A stretch of 8,501 nt of DNA from Treponema sp. (GCA_031261385.1 JAISJS010000189.1:1-8501); one strand, 5' to 3'. Numbered from the stretch's first letter, positions 1 to 6,684 are shown. The notes: generated by a model not told the origin, from the sequence alone. Numbers and translations: made by a program.

Positions 1-953
1 GTGTTAATCGTTCTGACTTTGCCGTCGGGATATTGCAGGGCCAGAGCGGTAGAGCCGCCGCCGTCAAGATTGAGGCCGTCAGAAGAACCGAGTTCCCGCA
101 GAATTATTGCCGTTTCCGCTTCCGTGCTGCCAATACTGCCGGAACGCCGTCCGTCTATCACGAGGAGGTACAGGTATTTTCCATCTGCGGAAATTCCTGC
201 GGCGCTCCGGGGATGCCGGGACGTGGTGAGCGTTGTCCGCCCGGTAAGGCTTCCCTCGCGAAGAATTTGGTGGAACCCCCCGACGGCGCCGGAAATATTT
301 TGAAAGTTTTTTATCTCACTTTGATTGATAATTTCCGCCCTGACAATTTTTTGTTGATCTTCTGAGGAATCATTATCAGCGGCATAAAAAACCAGCGCGT
401 CATAACGGGGATCCGGCGGGGAAATGAGAACCCCATCGGAAACGGTGATCCCGACGATAGCGCGTATTTCGCCTTCATTTGCGGAGACCGGGTCAAAGGG
501 GCTTGCGTTGATTCCGGCAAGGAGCCCATTCCGGCGGACAAAGCCGCTTACCCGGGTGCTGCGGATTTCCCCCGGCGCCCCTTCTCCGGCTCCGGTAAAA
601 ATTCGTAAGCGCTCTTGTGAAAGATCGATACGCAGGGCATGAAATTCAAGCGGCGGCTTTTTTATGTGCCCCGCAAAATAAGACAAGCCGGGAAGGGCGT
701 CTTCCACCCCGGGTTGCCTGTCAACCCAAGGTTGCCATTGCGGAACAAGGTGTTCTGTGGATGGAACGGTAATAACAGGCGGACCGGAAGTAACCGGCGA
801 TACAGATGCGCAAGCCTCAACGAAAACAAGAAATGCAAAAAATAAACCGCAAACTCCCCCGCGAAAGCGGGTTCTTAATAAGGCGAAAAAGGGGGAGAAT
901 GTGATTAAAAATCTCTTTCTCCTTCCTTCCCTTTGTGCGCCTTTGCGGTTCAA
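1..953 (-). CDS. Probable lipoprotein with phosphodiester glycosidase (NAGPA/DUF2233) domain, 3' end off window
   Basis: The frame stays open for 317 codons and runs off the window at base 1, so the C-terminus is missing, probably some tens of residues. Hallmarks of the NAGPA phosphodiester glycosidase family are clear: LLAGINASPFDP at residues 144-155, HPRSAAGIS at 247-255, YLYLLVIDGRRSGSIG at 260-275 and the signature LNLDGGGST at 294-302. Family members cleave sugar phosphodiester linkages such as GlcNAc-1-phosphodiesters; the substrate here cannot be told. The N-terminus is basic, then hydrophobic (about residues 34-45), then VEAC with Cys48, a relaxed lipobox, so an exported lipoprotein is likely. 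There is no in-frame ATG or GTG before the domain. The only usual start is TTG at 953-951, preceded by TAAGGA about 11 bases upstream. The first ~37 codons lie in a hairpin repeat. The gene follows rpsU by 48 bases. The domain call is firm; the start is uncertain. Confidence 0.88.
   Translation of the reverse strand, partial: MNRKGAQREGRRKRFLITFSPFFALLRTRFRGGVCGLFFAFLVFVEACASVSPVTSGPPVITVPSTEHLVPQWQPWVDRQPGVEDALPGLSYFAGHIKKPPLEFHALRIDLSQERLRIFTGAGEGAPGEIRSTRVSGFVRRNGLLAGINASPFDPVSANEGEIRAIVGITVSDGVLISPPDPRYDALVFYAADNDSSEDQQKIVRAEIINQSEIKNFQNISGAVGGFHQILREGSLTGRTTLTTSRHPRSAAGISADGKYLYLLVIDGRRSGSIGSTEAETAIILRELGSSDGLNLDGGGSTALALQYPDGKVRTIN
845..950 (-). repeat. Compound hairpin repeat R1 within the start of the glycosidase gene
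   Basis: The outer stem is perfect: AACCGCAAA at 845-853 pairs with TTTGCGGTT at 942-950. Directly inside it, CTCCCCC at 854-860 can pair with GGGGGAG at 891-897. A second possible hairpin, CCCGC-GAAA-GCGGG at 858-871, uses some of the same bases, so the two inner folds exclude each other. Read on the minus strand, the element starts with iterated units (AACCGCAAAGG, then CGCACAAAGGG) followed by a purine-rich GAAGGAAGGAG. From memory, sequences of the form CGCAAAG repeated next to genes are scattered through many bacterial genomes, but I cannot check copy number here. Confidence 0.6.
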
Positions 954-1001
954 AATTCTTAATTTCCTTACCGTTGTGGTTAATCTTCATCCGTCAGGAT
1001 A

Positions 1002-1205
1002 TTAGTATTCAGAGCGGCCTTTTCTGGACTTTTTCATCAGCTTCCGCTGAATAGCCTTCTTTTTCCTGCTGAGAATAGTGGAGGGTTTTTCATAATATTC
1101 CCGCTTTTTAAATTCCCGAATAATGCCTTCTTTTTCTACCATGCGCTTAAAACGTTTAATGGCTTTTTCCAGCATTTCGTTATCATCAACAATAATATGA
1201 GCCAA
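1002..1205 (-). CDS. rpsU: 30S ribosomal protein bS21
   Basis: Encodes a 67-residue basic protein beginning AHIIVDDNEMLEKAIKRFKR after its start, with the family-typical REYYEKPSTILSRKKKA in the middle and a Lys/Arg-rich tail. bS21 sits on the small subunit near the 3' end of 16S rRNA and takes part in translation initiation. I chose TTG at 1205-1203 as the start. It falls where bS21 proteins normally begin, and a full-length Shine-Dalgarno sequence lies just upstream; an in-frame ATG at 1229 would place that sequence inside the coding region. The gene lies 60 bases after the M23 peptidase stop and 48 bases before the glycosidase start. Length is normal for the family. Identification is secure; the TTG start is very likely. 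Confidence 0.95.
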   Translation of the reverse strand: MAHIIVDDNEMLEKAIKRFKRMVEKEGIIREFKKREYYEKPSTILSRKKKAIQRKLMKKSRKGRSEY

Positions 1206-1211
1206 GAAAAA

Positions 1212-1222
1212 ATCACCTCCTT
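1212..1222 (-). promoter_or_regulatory. Full-length Shine-Dalgarno site of rpsU
   Basis: On the minus strand the bases read AAGGAGGTGAT, an essentially complete complement of the 3' end of 16S rRNA, six bases before the TTG start. It decides the start of rpsU, because the upstream ATG at 1229 would put it inside the gene. It is far stronger than the other ribosome binding sites in the window. Confidence 0.9.
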
Positions 1223-1241
1223 TCCTCAATGGGTCAGCTCA

Positions 1242-1251
1242 GTAAATTTAC
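1242..1251. promoter_or_regulatory. Perfect palindrome GTAAATTTAC upstream of rpsU
   Basis: A 10-base perfect palindrome lies in the 60-base spacer between the M23 peptidase stop and the rpsU start, about 20 bases before the Shine-Dalgarno sequence. It could be an operator or part of an AT-rich rpsU promoter. No convincing -35/-10 pair could be assigned, so the role is unknown, and short AT-rich palindromes also occur by chance. Confidence 0.25.
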
Positions 1252-1265
1252 CAAAATCGAAGTTT

Positions 1266-2381
1266 TTATAAATTTCCTGTATTCATTTTAGTCAAAATCG
1301 CAGTTTTGTCAAGGATTGGCCGGGCTACGAACGCATCGGGATCGGTATTTTCCCCGGAAACCCGGATTTCCCAATGTAAATGGGGTCCGGTGGCCAGTCC
1401 TGTGGACCCTGATTGGCCTAAAACGGCCCCCGCCGCAACCATTGCCCCCTCGGCGGCGTCGATTTTGTCCAGATGATAGTAGAGTGAATAGACTCCGGGG
1501 AGATGTTCGATAATCACCGAGTTGCCGGTGACAATCCGGAACCGGGCCAGGACGACCTTGCCGCCCGCGCAGGCGCTTACAGCGGTTCCCGTGGGAACGC
1601 CATAATCGACCCCCGCATGGATCGACGTGTCCTTTTTGCCATTTGCATATTTAAAGACACGCCGGTCGCCAAAAAAGCTCGTCCGGCGGGTAGAAGTTAC
1701 CGGTGGGATGAAATTTCCTGCACTGTATACTTCGTTCCCGGTCCGGGAGATGATGGCCCAGAGCAGTTCCGATTCGGCGGTTTTCTGCGGGTCCGGGGCG
1801 GTGCGTATATCGGTAAGGGTTTGGTTCAGTTCGATTTCCTCGGAGGCAAATTTCCGTTCGGTAAGCACCAGCGGGATTTCGGCAAGGAGGCCCTGTTCGG
1901 TTTCCACATGGATAACGGCAAAACCGGACGCCGCCGTGGAAGGCACCGCGAGAACCGCCGCCCAAAAGGGCTGCCCGCCGTCGTCCGGTTTGGTATCCGG
2001 CATTGTATCGGCGCTTACGGCAAAAAAAGAAGCGCGGGACAGGCGATCCCCCTTGAGGGTGCGGAGGCTTGCCCGCAGTTCTCCGCCGGGAACAGGGTCG
2101 GCAATCAGGGCGATTGTCACCGGTTCGCCGGGCCGGGGATTGTCCGGGATGATAGTGTACTGAAGCCGGGGTTTTCGCAGGGGAGATTCCTGCTTTGCAT
2201 CAGAAACCTGATTCTGCGGATCGGCCCCGGCGCTTTGCAAAGGCAGAATCAGGAGACCGCAAAGCAGGTACATTAAGAAAAGAGGTCTGCGGGTTACGCG
2301 GATGAGCGCAGATTTTTGATTTTCACTCCTTCTTAACCTGCGAAAATCTGCGAAAATCCGCGGACAAATTAATTTGATCAC
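1266..2381 (-). CDS. Exported M23 family (LytM-type) metallopeptidase
   Basis: 371 residues from a GTG start. The C-terminal third is a complete M23/LytM domain (about 230-350): H255xxxD259 in HAGVDYG, H303 in YYHL, and the H334-L-H336 pair in GPHLHWEI. These are the zinc ligands and catalytic histidines, so it is probably an active cell-wall endopeptidase cutting peptidoglycan cross-bridges. Residues 75-175 look like a beta-sandwich domain of the Ig-like kind. The N-terminus has a TRRP basic stretch, hydrophobic LFLMYLLCGLLILPL and a likely signal peptidase I site after SAGA (Ala53). GTG at 2381 directly abuts the recJ stop and has AAGGA six bases upstream inside recJ. A later ATG at 2273 lacks both a binding site and the basic N-region. 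Residues 7-29 are encoded by a hairpin repeat. The family call is firm; the physiological partner is not known. Confidence 0.92.
   Translation of the reverse strand: MIKLICPRIFADFRRLRRSENQKSALIRVTRRPLFLMYLLCGLLILPLQSAGADPQNQVSDAKQESPLRKPRLQYTIIPDNPRPGEPVTIALIADPVPGGELRASLRTLKGDRLSRASFFAVSADTMPDTKPDDGGQPFWAAVLAVPSTAASGFAVIHVETEQGLLAEIPLVLTERKFASEEIELNQTLTDIRTAPDPQKTAESELLWAIISRTGNEVYSAGNFIPPVTSTRRTSFFGDRRVFKYANGKKDTSIHAGVDYGVPTGTAVSACAGGKVVLARFRIVTGNSVIIEHLPGVYSLYYHLDKIDAAEGAMVAAGAVLGQSGSTGLATGPHLHWEIRVSGENTDPDAFVARPILDKTAILTKMNTGNL
2297..2362 (-). repeat. Compound hairpin repeat R2 within the start of the M23 gene
   Basis: CGCGGAT (2297-2303) and CGCAGATTTT (2307-2316) pair perfectly with ATCCGCG (2356-2362) and AAAATCTGCG (2343-2352). 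A 3-by-3 internal loop separates the two steps and a 26-base loop closes the hairpin. On the minus strand the first arm iterates a unit of about ten bases (CCGCGGATTTT, CGCAGATTTT, then CGCAGG), followed by purine-rich AAGAAGGAG in the loop. From memory, related CGCAGATTTTCGCAGATT sequences are common between genes in diverse bacteria. Here it sits inside the coding frame of the M23 gene at codons 7-29. Confidence 0.65.
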
Positions 2382-4532
2382 TTAGTTTCCTTCGCTGCTC
2401 TTTATCAAATCAGTTACCAGGATTTGCGGAGTTTCGATCCCCTTAAACCAGTTACGGGCCAGAGTGAAAACCATATCCACCGTATCGTTCTGGGCAAATT
2501 CCCGGTTGACCACCCGTTCCGCCGCCCGCCAGTACACGGCGGCCCATTTATACTTTCCAAAGTCCAGCGTCAGTTTTACGTGTTCCTTGTTGGGCCCCAT
2601 AAGGCTGATATCCTGAATCTTTATTTTTTTGGCAAGAAACGTCAGCGGCTCATTTCCCTCTCCGTATGGTTCAAAGCGATCCACTACCTTAAAAATATCC
2701 GCCGTCATAAAACTATGGGGAAGTTCCGCATCCACCGTCACGGTTTCTTCGCCGTCATCACTTTCAAGTTCAATGGCATACGACGCCGTTTTGATTCTTT
2801 CGGTAAAGGGTTCCCAATTTGTTTTGTCCATGCTGAAGCCTGCGGCAAAATTATGTCCGCCCCAGTCGATGAGGAGGTCCTCGCACTGCTGAATCAGGGA
2901 CCGCACATCATAGCCTCTGGCGGAGCGGGGGTCTTTTGCGGTACGGAGCGAACCGGTGACGGTTTTTTCACCAAAGGATACCACGAGGGCAGGGAGTTTG
3001 AAATGCCGGGCAAGACGCTGGGCGATAAGTCCCGTGACGCCCCGGTTCATTTCGCTCCCGTAGGCAAAAGCCAATTTTTCACCGTAGAGACTTATGTTTT
3101 TTTGGGCCATGGGTTCCGCCACGGCCCAGACTTCTTCCTCCAGGGCCTTCCGCGCCTTGTTCATGCCGATAATTTCCTCGGCAAGTGTATCCCGTTTTGC
3201 GCCGTCCTTTTCCAAAAGCAGTTCGACGGCCTTTTGGGGATTTCCCATGCGGCCTGCGGCATTGATCGTGGGGCAGAGCTGCCAGGAAATATCCCTTGTT
3301 TCAAAATGGCGACCGGCGAGCCCCAGCTTAAAAAGCAGATCGGAAAGGCCGTGCCGTGGTTTTGCACAGAGCGATTCAAGGCCGCACCGGACGATGATGC
3401 GGTTTTCATCTTCAAGGGGCATAAGGTCGGCAATGGTCCCCAGGGCGGCAAGCTGAAGATCCTCTTTGTGTTCGGCGGTAAAAAGACTTTCCCGTTTTTG
3501 TGCAAAAGAACCAAAAAGATTGATAAACACATCAAGTTCGGTAAGATCGCTTCCCGCGTAACGGGCGATACGGGAAAGTTCCTTTATGCGGAGAAGGCTT
3601 TGCCCTGCGGTCTGGGGGATAATCTTTCCGATTTCTCCGGCGATATCCAGCATACCCACTTCTACGCCGCCGCCAAAAAGTTTTGTCAGGGTACGTTTTT
3701 GCAGGGGGGCGTCCCAAACGAGGATCTGCTGACCCTGAAGAAAGGCGGGGAGCCGGGTATCGCTGATATTGACCATACCGGGGACCACCGTTTCGGTGAG
3801 CCGGCCTGTGATTGCAAGATTACGCAGTTTGGCAACCTCGATGATCCAGGCATCATTCAAAGGCCGTGTGTTGAGCAGGCAGACCGGCTGACCGTACAGA
3901 TCGCTTTTGGCGGCGAAACGCAGGGCGGAAACCAGTTTGCAGGCAACGCCGCAGCCGGCGAGATCCCGAAAGGGGTACGTGGTATCAGCGAGTTTGGGAT
4001 TGATAATGCAAAACGCTTCAGGGAGCGCTTCGGGGGGATTGTGATGATCGGTAACAATCACATCCACCGAAAGTTCGTTTGCCCGTTTGATTTCATTGAA
4101 GCAGGAGATGCCGCAGTCTACGGTGATAATCAGGGTGCCGAATGCGGCGGCAAATTCTTCCACCGCATTGAGGGACAACCCGTATGGCTCATCACCCGCG
4201 GGGATGCGCCATGTTACATCTATGCCCAGGCTTGTTAAATAATTTGTGACAAGGGTTGTTCCGGTAATACCGTCCACGTCCCGATCGCCAAAAACAAGCA
4301 CTTTTTCGCCCTCTTCCTTCGCGGCAAGTATGCGGTCAACGGCATCTTCCATTCCGGGAAATTCAAAGGGGTTGTGCAGATGCCGGGGATCATCCTCAAG
4401 AAAGTAGCGGATGTCTTCGCCTGAGGTAATGCCCCGCCGCACCAGTATCGAAGAAGTGAGCAGATCACAGCCGTATTTTGCGGTGACTTCCTTTACCAGT
4501 TCCTGGGGGATATCTTTTTTTTCCCAATTCAT
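2382..4532 (-). CDS. recJ: Single-stranded-DNA-specific exonuclease RecJ
   Basis: 716 residues. RecJ degrades single-stranded DNA 5' to 3' and resects ends for RecFOR repair. DHH-family motifs appear in order: GDRDVDGIT at 82-90 with metal-binding D83/D85/D87, VDCG at 138-141, TDHHNPPEALP at 161-171, ALGTIADLMPL at 363-373, PTINAAGRMGNP at 421-432, RGVTGLIAQRLA at 497-508, and GGHNFAAGFSM at 558-568 of the DHHA1 domain. FEPYGEGNEPLTF (620-632) and the region to the end fit the OB-fold domain. The protein is longer than compact RecJs of about 560-580 residues; most extra length lies between about residues 205 and 355. The ATG overlaps the stop of the nucleoside phosphorylase gene in an ATGA and has only a weak binding site, so translation is probably coupled. 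No catalytic residue appears lost. Confidence 0.96.
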   Translation of the reverse strand: MNWEKKDIPQELVKEVTAKYGCDLLTSSILVRRGITSGEDIRYFLEDDPRHLHNPFEFPGMEDAVDRILAAKEEGEKVLVFGDRDVDGITGTTLVTNYLTSLGIDVTWRIPAGDEPYGLSLNAVEEFAAAFGTLIITVDCGISCFNEIKRANELSVDVIVTDHHNPPEALPEAFCIINPKLADTTYPFRDLAGCGVACKLVSALRFAAKSDLYGQPVCLLNTRPLNDAWIIEVAKLRNLAITGRLTETVVPGMVNISDTRLPAFLQGQQILVWDAPLQKRTLTKLFGGGVEVGMLDIAGEIGKIIPQTAGQSLLRIKELSRIARYAGSDLTELDVFINLFGSFAQKRESLFTAEHKEDLQLAALGTIADLMPLEDENRIIVRCGLESLCAKPRHGLSDLLFKLGLAGRHFETRDISWQLCPTINAAGRMGNPQKAVELLLEKDGAKRDTLAEEIIGMNKARKALEEEVWAVAEPMAQKNISLYGEKLAFAYGSEMNRGVTGLIAQRLARHFKLPALVVSFGEKTVTGSLRTAKDPRSARGYDVRSLIQQCEDLLIDWGGHNFAAGFSMDKTNWEPFTERIKTASYAIELESDDGEETVTVDAELPHSFMTADIFKVVDRFEPYGEGNEPLTFLAKKIKIQDISLMGPNKEHVKLTLDFGKYKWAAVYWRAAERVVNREFAQNDTVDMVFTLARNWFKGIETPQILVTDLIKSSEGN
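2388..2392 (-). promoter_or_regulatory. Ribosome binding site supporting the GTG start of the M23 gene
   Basis: AAGGA lies six bases before GTG at 2381-2379 and inside the last codons of recJ. Because the recJ stop codon abuts the GTG, ribosomes finishing recJ could reinitiate directly. This favours GTG over the downstream ATG at 2273. Confidence 0.6.
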
Positions 4533-5848
4533 ATCGCGGTTACTTCTTTTAGTATTAAGGTACGCGGCGGCGGCGCCGACGGTGAATATTCTACCGCCTC
4601 CGCAATACGGGGCAGGGCCTCATCAAGAGACGCAGGATCTTTGCCCCATACGTTGATGATCATGTCGCCTTTTTTTACCGGATCTCCGCTCTTGCGGAGA
4701 AACTGAAGCCCCGCCGTAGGACTTACCGGATCATCGGAACGGTTTCTGCCGACGCCAAGACCCACCGCGGCGTGTCCGATTTTCCATGCGTCGATGCGGG
4801 AAATATATCCGCCGGAAGCGGCCTTGATTTCTGCATGATGGGGTGAACGATATGTTCCCAGGAGACTTAAGAATTTTTCCACGTCGCCCCCCTGGCTTTT
4901 AATGTTGGCCAAAAAAAGTTCTTTTGGTTTTCCGCTTGCCAGAGCCGCTTCGCAGATTTTCCGCGCTTCTGCAGTATCTTTTGCCTTGCCGCCCAGGATC
5001 GCCATCCGCGCCGCCAGTTCCAGGGTAACCTCCATAAGGTCGGCAGAAAGCCGGTCAATTTTTCCGTCGAGGCAGTTGTAACATTCTTCGACCTCAAGAA
5101 AATTTCCCACCATGTTCCCGAGAGGCTCGTCCATGTCGGTTAAGAGGGCGATAATTTTTTTACCCATCGCCTTGCCGGTATCGACCATGGAACGGGCAAG
5201 TTTTTCCCCGTCGTCAGCATTTTTCATAAAGGCGCCGGAGCCGTATTTTACGTCCAGTACCAATGCGCCGGCCCCTTCGGCAGCTTTTTTTGAAAGTATG
5301 CTTGCCGTGATGAGGGGAATTGATTCCACCGTGCCCGTTACATCCCGGAGGCTGTACAGGAGCCGGTCGGCGGGGACGATTTCTTTTGTCTGCCCGGTCA
5401 TGGCAAAACCGTCTTTTATAAGAATGTTTTTAAATTCCTCTTTTGTCAGGCTGGTACGGTAGCCGGGAATCGCCTCGAGTTTGTCCAGAGTGCCCCCGGT
5501 GTGACCAAGGGCTCTCCCCGACATCATCGGGTCACGGATACCGAGCGCGGCGGCTAACGGCGCGAGGATCAGGCTGGTCTTGTCACCCACGCCGCCGGTG
5601 GAGTGCTTATCCACGAGGGGGCCGCTTACGTCTGAGAGGTCCATCACCTCTCCTGAATGGAGCATAAGATCGGTAAGGGCCGCCGTTTCCAGAGGCGTCA
5701 TCCCCCGGAAAAATACCGCCATCGCCCAGGCGGAAACCTGATAATCGGGGATGCTGCCTGCCACATAGCCGCCAATCAAAAATTCTATTTCCTCCCGGGT
5801 AAGCGCTTTCCCGGCCCGTTTGTTCATAATGATGTCGACGGCTCTCAT
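4529..5848 (-). CDS. deoA: Thymidine / pyrimidine-nucleoside phosphorylase
   Basis: 439 residues, normal for the family. It catalyses reversible phosphorolysis of pyrimidine (deoxy)nucleosides to base and (deoxy)ribose-1-phosphate in the cytosol. Visible sites: phosphate-binding KHSTGGVGDKTS at 81-92, family signature SGRALGHTGGTLDKLE at 110-125, substrate-contact region SLRDVTGTVESIPLITASIL at 166-185 with R168 and S183, then K187, and the glycine-rich KYGSGAFM at 201-208. The C-terminal domain (about 335-439) is complete. ATG at 5848 has AAGGAG five bases upstream, directly after the recO stop. The 3' end overlaps recJ by four bases. Met108, two residues before the signature serine, matches thymidine phosphorylase rather than the lysine I recall in broad-specificity Bacillus-type enzymes, so deoA is preferred over pdp with moderate confidence. 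Confidence 0.93.
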   Translation of the reverse strand: MRAVDIIMNKRAGKALTREEIEFLIGGYVAGSIPDYQVSAWAMAVFFRGMTPLETAALTDLMLHSGEVMDLSDVSGPLVDKHSTGGVGDKTSLILAPLAAALGIRDPMMSGRALGHTGGTLDKLEAIPGYRTSLTKEEFKNILIKDGFAMTGQTKEIVPADRLLYSLRDVTGTVESIPLITASILSKKAAEGAGALVLDVKYGSGAFMKNADDGEKLARSMVDTGKAMGKKIIALLTDMDEPLGNMVGNFLEVEECYNCLDGKIDRLSADLMEVTLELAARMAILGGKAKDTAEARKICEAALASGKPKELFLANIKSQGGDVEKFLSLLGTYRSPHHAEIKAASGGYISRIDAWKIGHAAVGLGVGRNRSDDPVSPTAGLQFLRKSGDPVKKGDMIINVWGKDPASLDEALPRIAEAVEYSPSAPPPRTLILKEVTAI

Positions 5849-5853
5849 GTGAA

Positions 5854-5859
5854 CTCCTT
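5854..5859 (-). promoter_or_regulatory. Ribosome binding site of deoA abutting the recO stop codon
   Basis: AAGGAG starts at the base immediately after the recO TAG (5862-5860) and ends five bases before the deoA ATG. The arrangement favours coupled translation of recO and deoA. Confidence 0.8.
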
Positions 5860-6666
5860 CTATACTTCGTCCCAGGCGGCGATACGCTTTCCCAAAATTC
5901 CTGACAGGAGACCGGTGACCACGGCCTTTGCCTGTTTCAGGGAAACGCCGTCAAGGGAATACCGGCTCATCAGGAACGGGTCAAGGGTTTCTATCGCTGC
6001 AAGCCAGCGGCGCGCCCCTTTTCCCAGGGGGAGTAAGCCCGCAGACCTGCCTGTATATACCGCCTGCCTGTTTGCACAGGCCGGGCAGATAAAACCCTCT
6101 TCTGCCGGACTAAACCATAGTAATCCATCCGCCCCTTCCGGGCAAGCAGAAAAACCGCTTTCTTCATTATAAAAGCCGATTTTATCGCCGCAGGAGGCGC
6201 AGGTTTCCATTACCGGTTTTTGGCCCAAAAAATCGGCCCAGTTCCACAAAAATTGCAGGAGGATACGGAGACAGACAGCGCTGTCGGCGCTTTCCAGGGC
6301 GTCAAGGCTCCGGTCGGTCAGGGCGAGGGCCGCCTCCCAACTGCCGCCGCCCCCCTGGGTGGTGAGGATTGTTTCGGCAATCCCGTCCGCCGCCATGGTC
6401 CGCTCATACAGTTCACGCAGTCCCGGCCGCCAGGAGCGGACATCAAAGTCGGTAATTTTTCGGGAATCGCGGACCGGGTCGTGGTAAATCCAAATCTGCC
6501 CGCGGTGAAAAGGCGCAACATGGGCGCGGAGTGAACTTTTTGGGCCGCCGAAAACCGTTGCCTTGACGATTCCTTCCTCGGCAGTAAGCAGCCAGGCTTC
6601 GCGGTTGGCCTCTCCCGAAGGCCGGGTTCTGAGTACCAATGCGTTATAGGTAAAGGTTCGGCTCAT
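5860..6666 (-). CDS. recO: DNA repair protein RecO
   Basis: 268 residues. RecO works with RecR (and RecF) to load RecA onto SSB-coated single-stranded DNA. The N-terminal OB-fold is recognisable: NALVLRTRPSGEANREAWLL at 8-27, then VKATVFGGPKSSLR at 34-47. The central helical region contains LRILLQFLWNWADFLG (133-148). A zinc-finger-like part follows, with CASC at 156-159 and CPAC at 194-197. The two CxxC pairs are 34 residues apart, wider than the usual RecO finger, and an extra Cys175 lies between them. ATG at 6666 is 18 bases after the argA stop; no good Shine-Dalgarno sequence is visible beyond a GGA next to the start, so expression may rely on coupling from argA. The product call rests on overall pattern and the cysteines. 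Confidence 0.88.
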   Translation of the reverse strand: MSRTFTYNALVLRTRPSGEANREAWLLTAEEGIVKATVFGGPKSSLRAHVAPFHRGQIWIYHDPVRDSRKITDFDVRSWRPGLRELYERTMAADGIAETILTTQGGGGSWEAALALTDRSLDALESADSAVCLRILLQFLWNWADFLGQKPVMETCASCGDKIGFYNEESGFSACPEGADGLLWFSPAEEGFICPACANRQAVYTGRSAGLLPLGKGARRWLAAIETLDPFLMSRYSLDGVSLKQAKAVVTGLLSGILGKRIAAWDEV

Positions 6667-6684
6667 TCCGGGTTTGGCAATTTG

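Noticed and set aside
1..365. Two overlapping plus-strand open frames
   Set aside because: The minus strand here reads clear NAGPA-family motifs, including LDGGGST, so these are shadows.
1002..1229. rpsU starting at the upstream ATG at 1229
   Set aside because: It would place the perfect Shine-Dalgarno sequence inside the gene and add residues not found in bS21.
1503..2276. 257-codon open frame on the plus strand
   Set aside because: It mirrors the M23 peptidase gene, which has complete zinc-site motifs and a signal peptide. The antisense protein resembles nothing.
2271..2381. M23 gene starting at the ATG at 2273
   Set aside because: It has no Shine-Dalgarno sequence and would lose the basic N-region. 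GTG at 2381 has AAGGA at good spacing.
2424..4238. 604-codon open frame on the plus strand, antisense to recJ
   Set aside because: It is wholly inside recJ, which has every conserved motif. The antisense translation shows no recognisable domain and follows from the codon bias of recJ.
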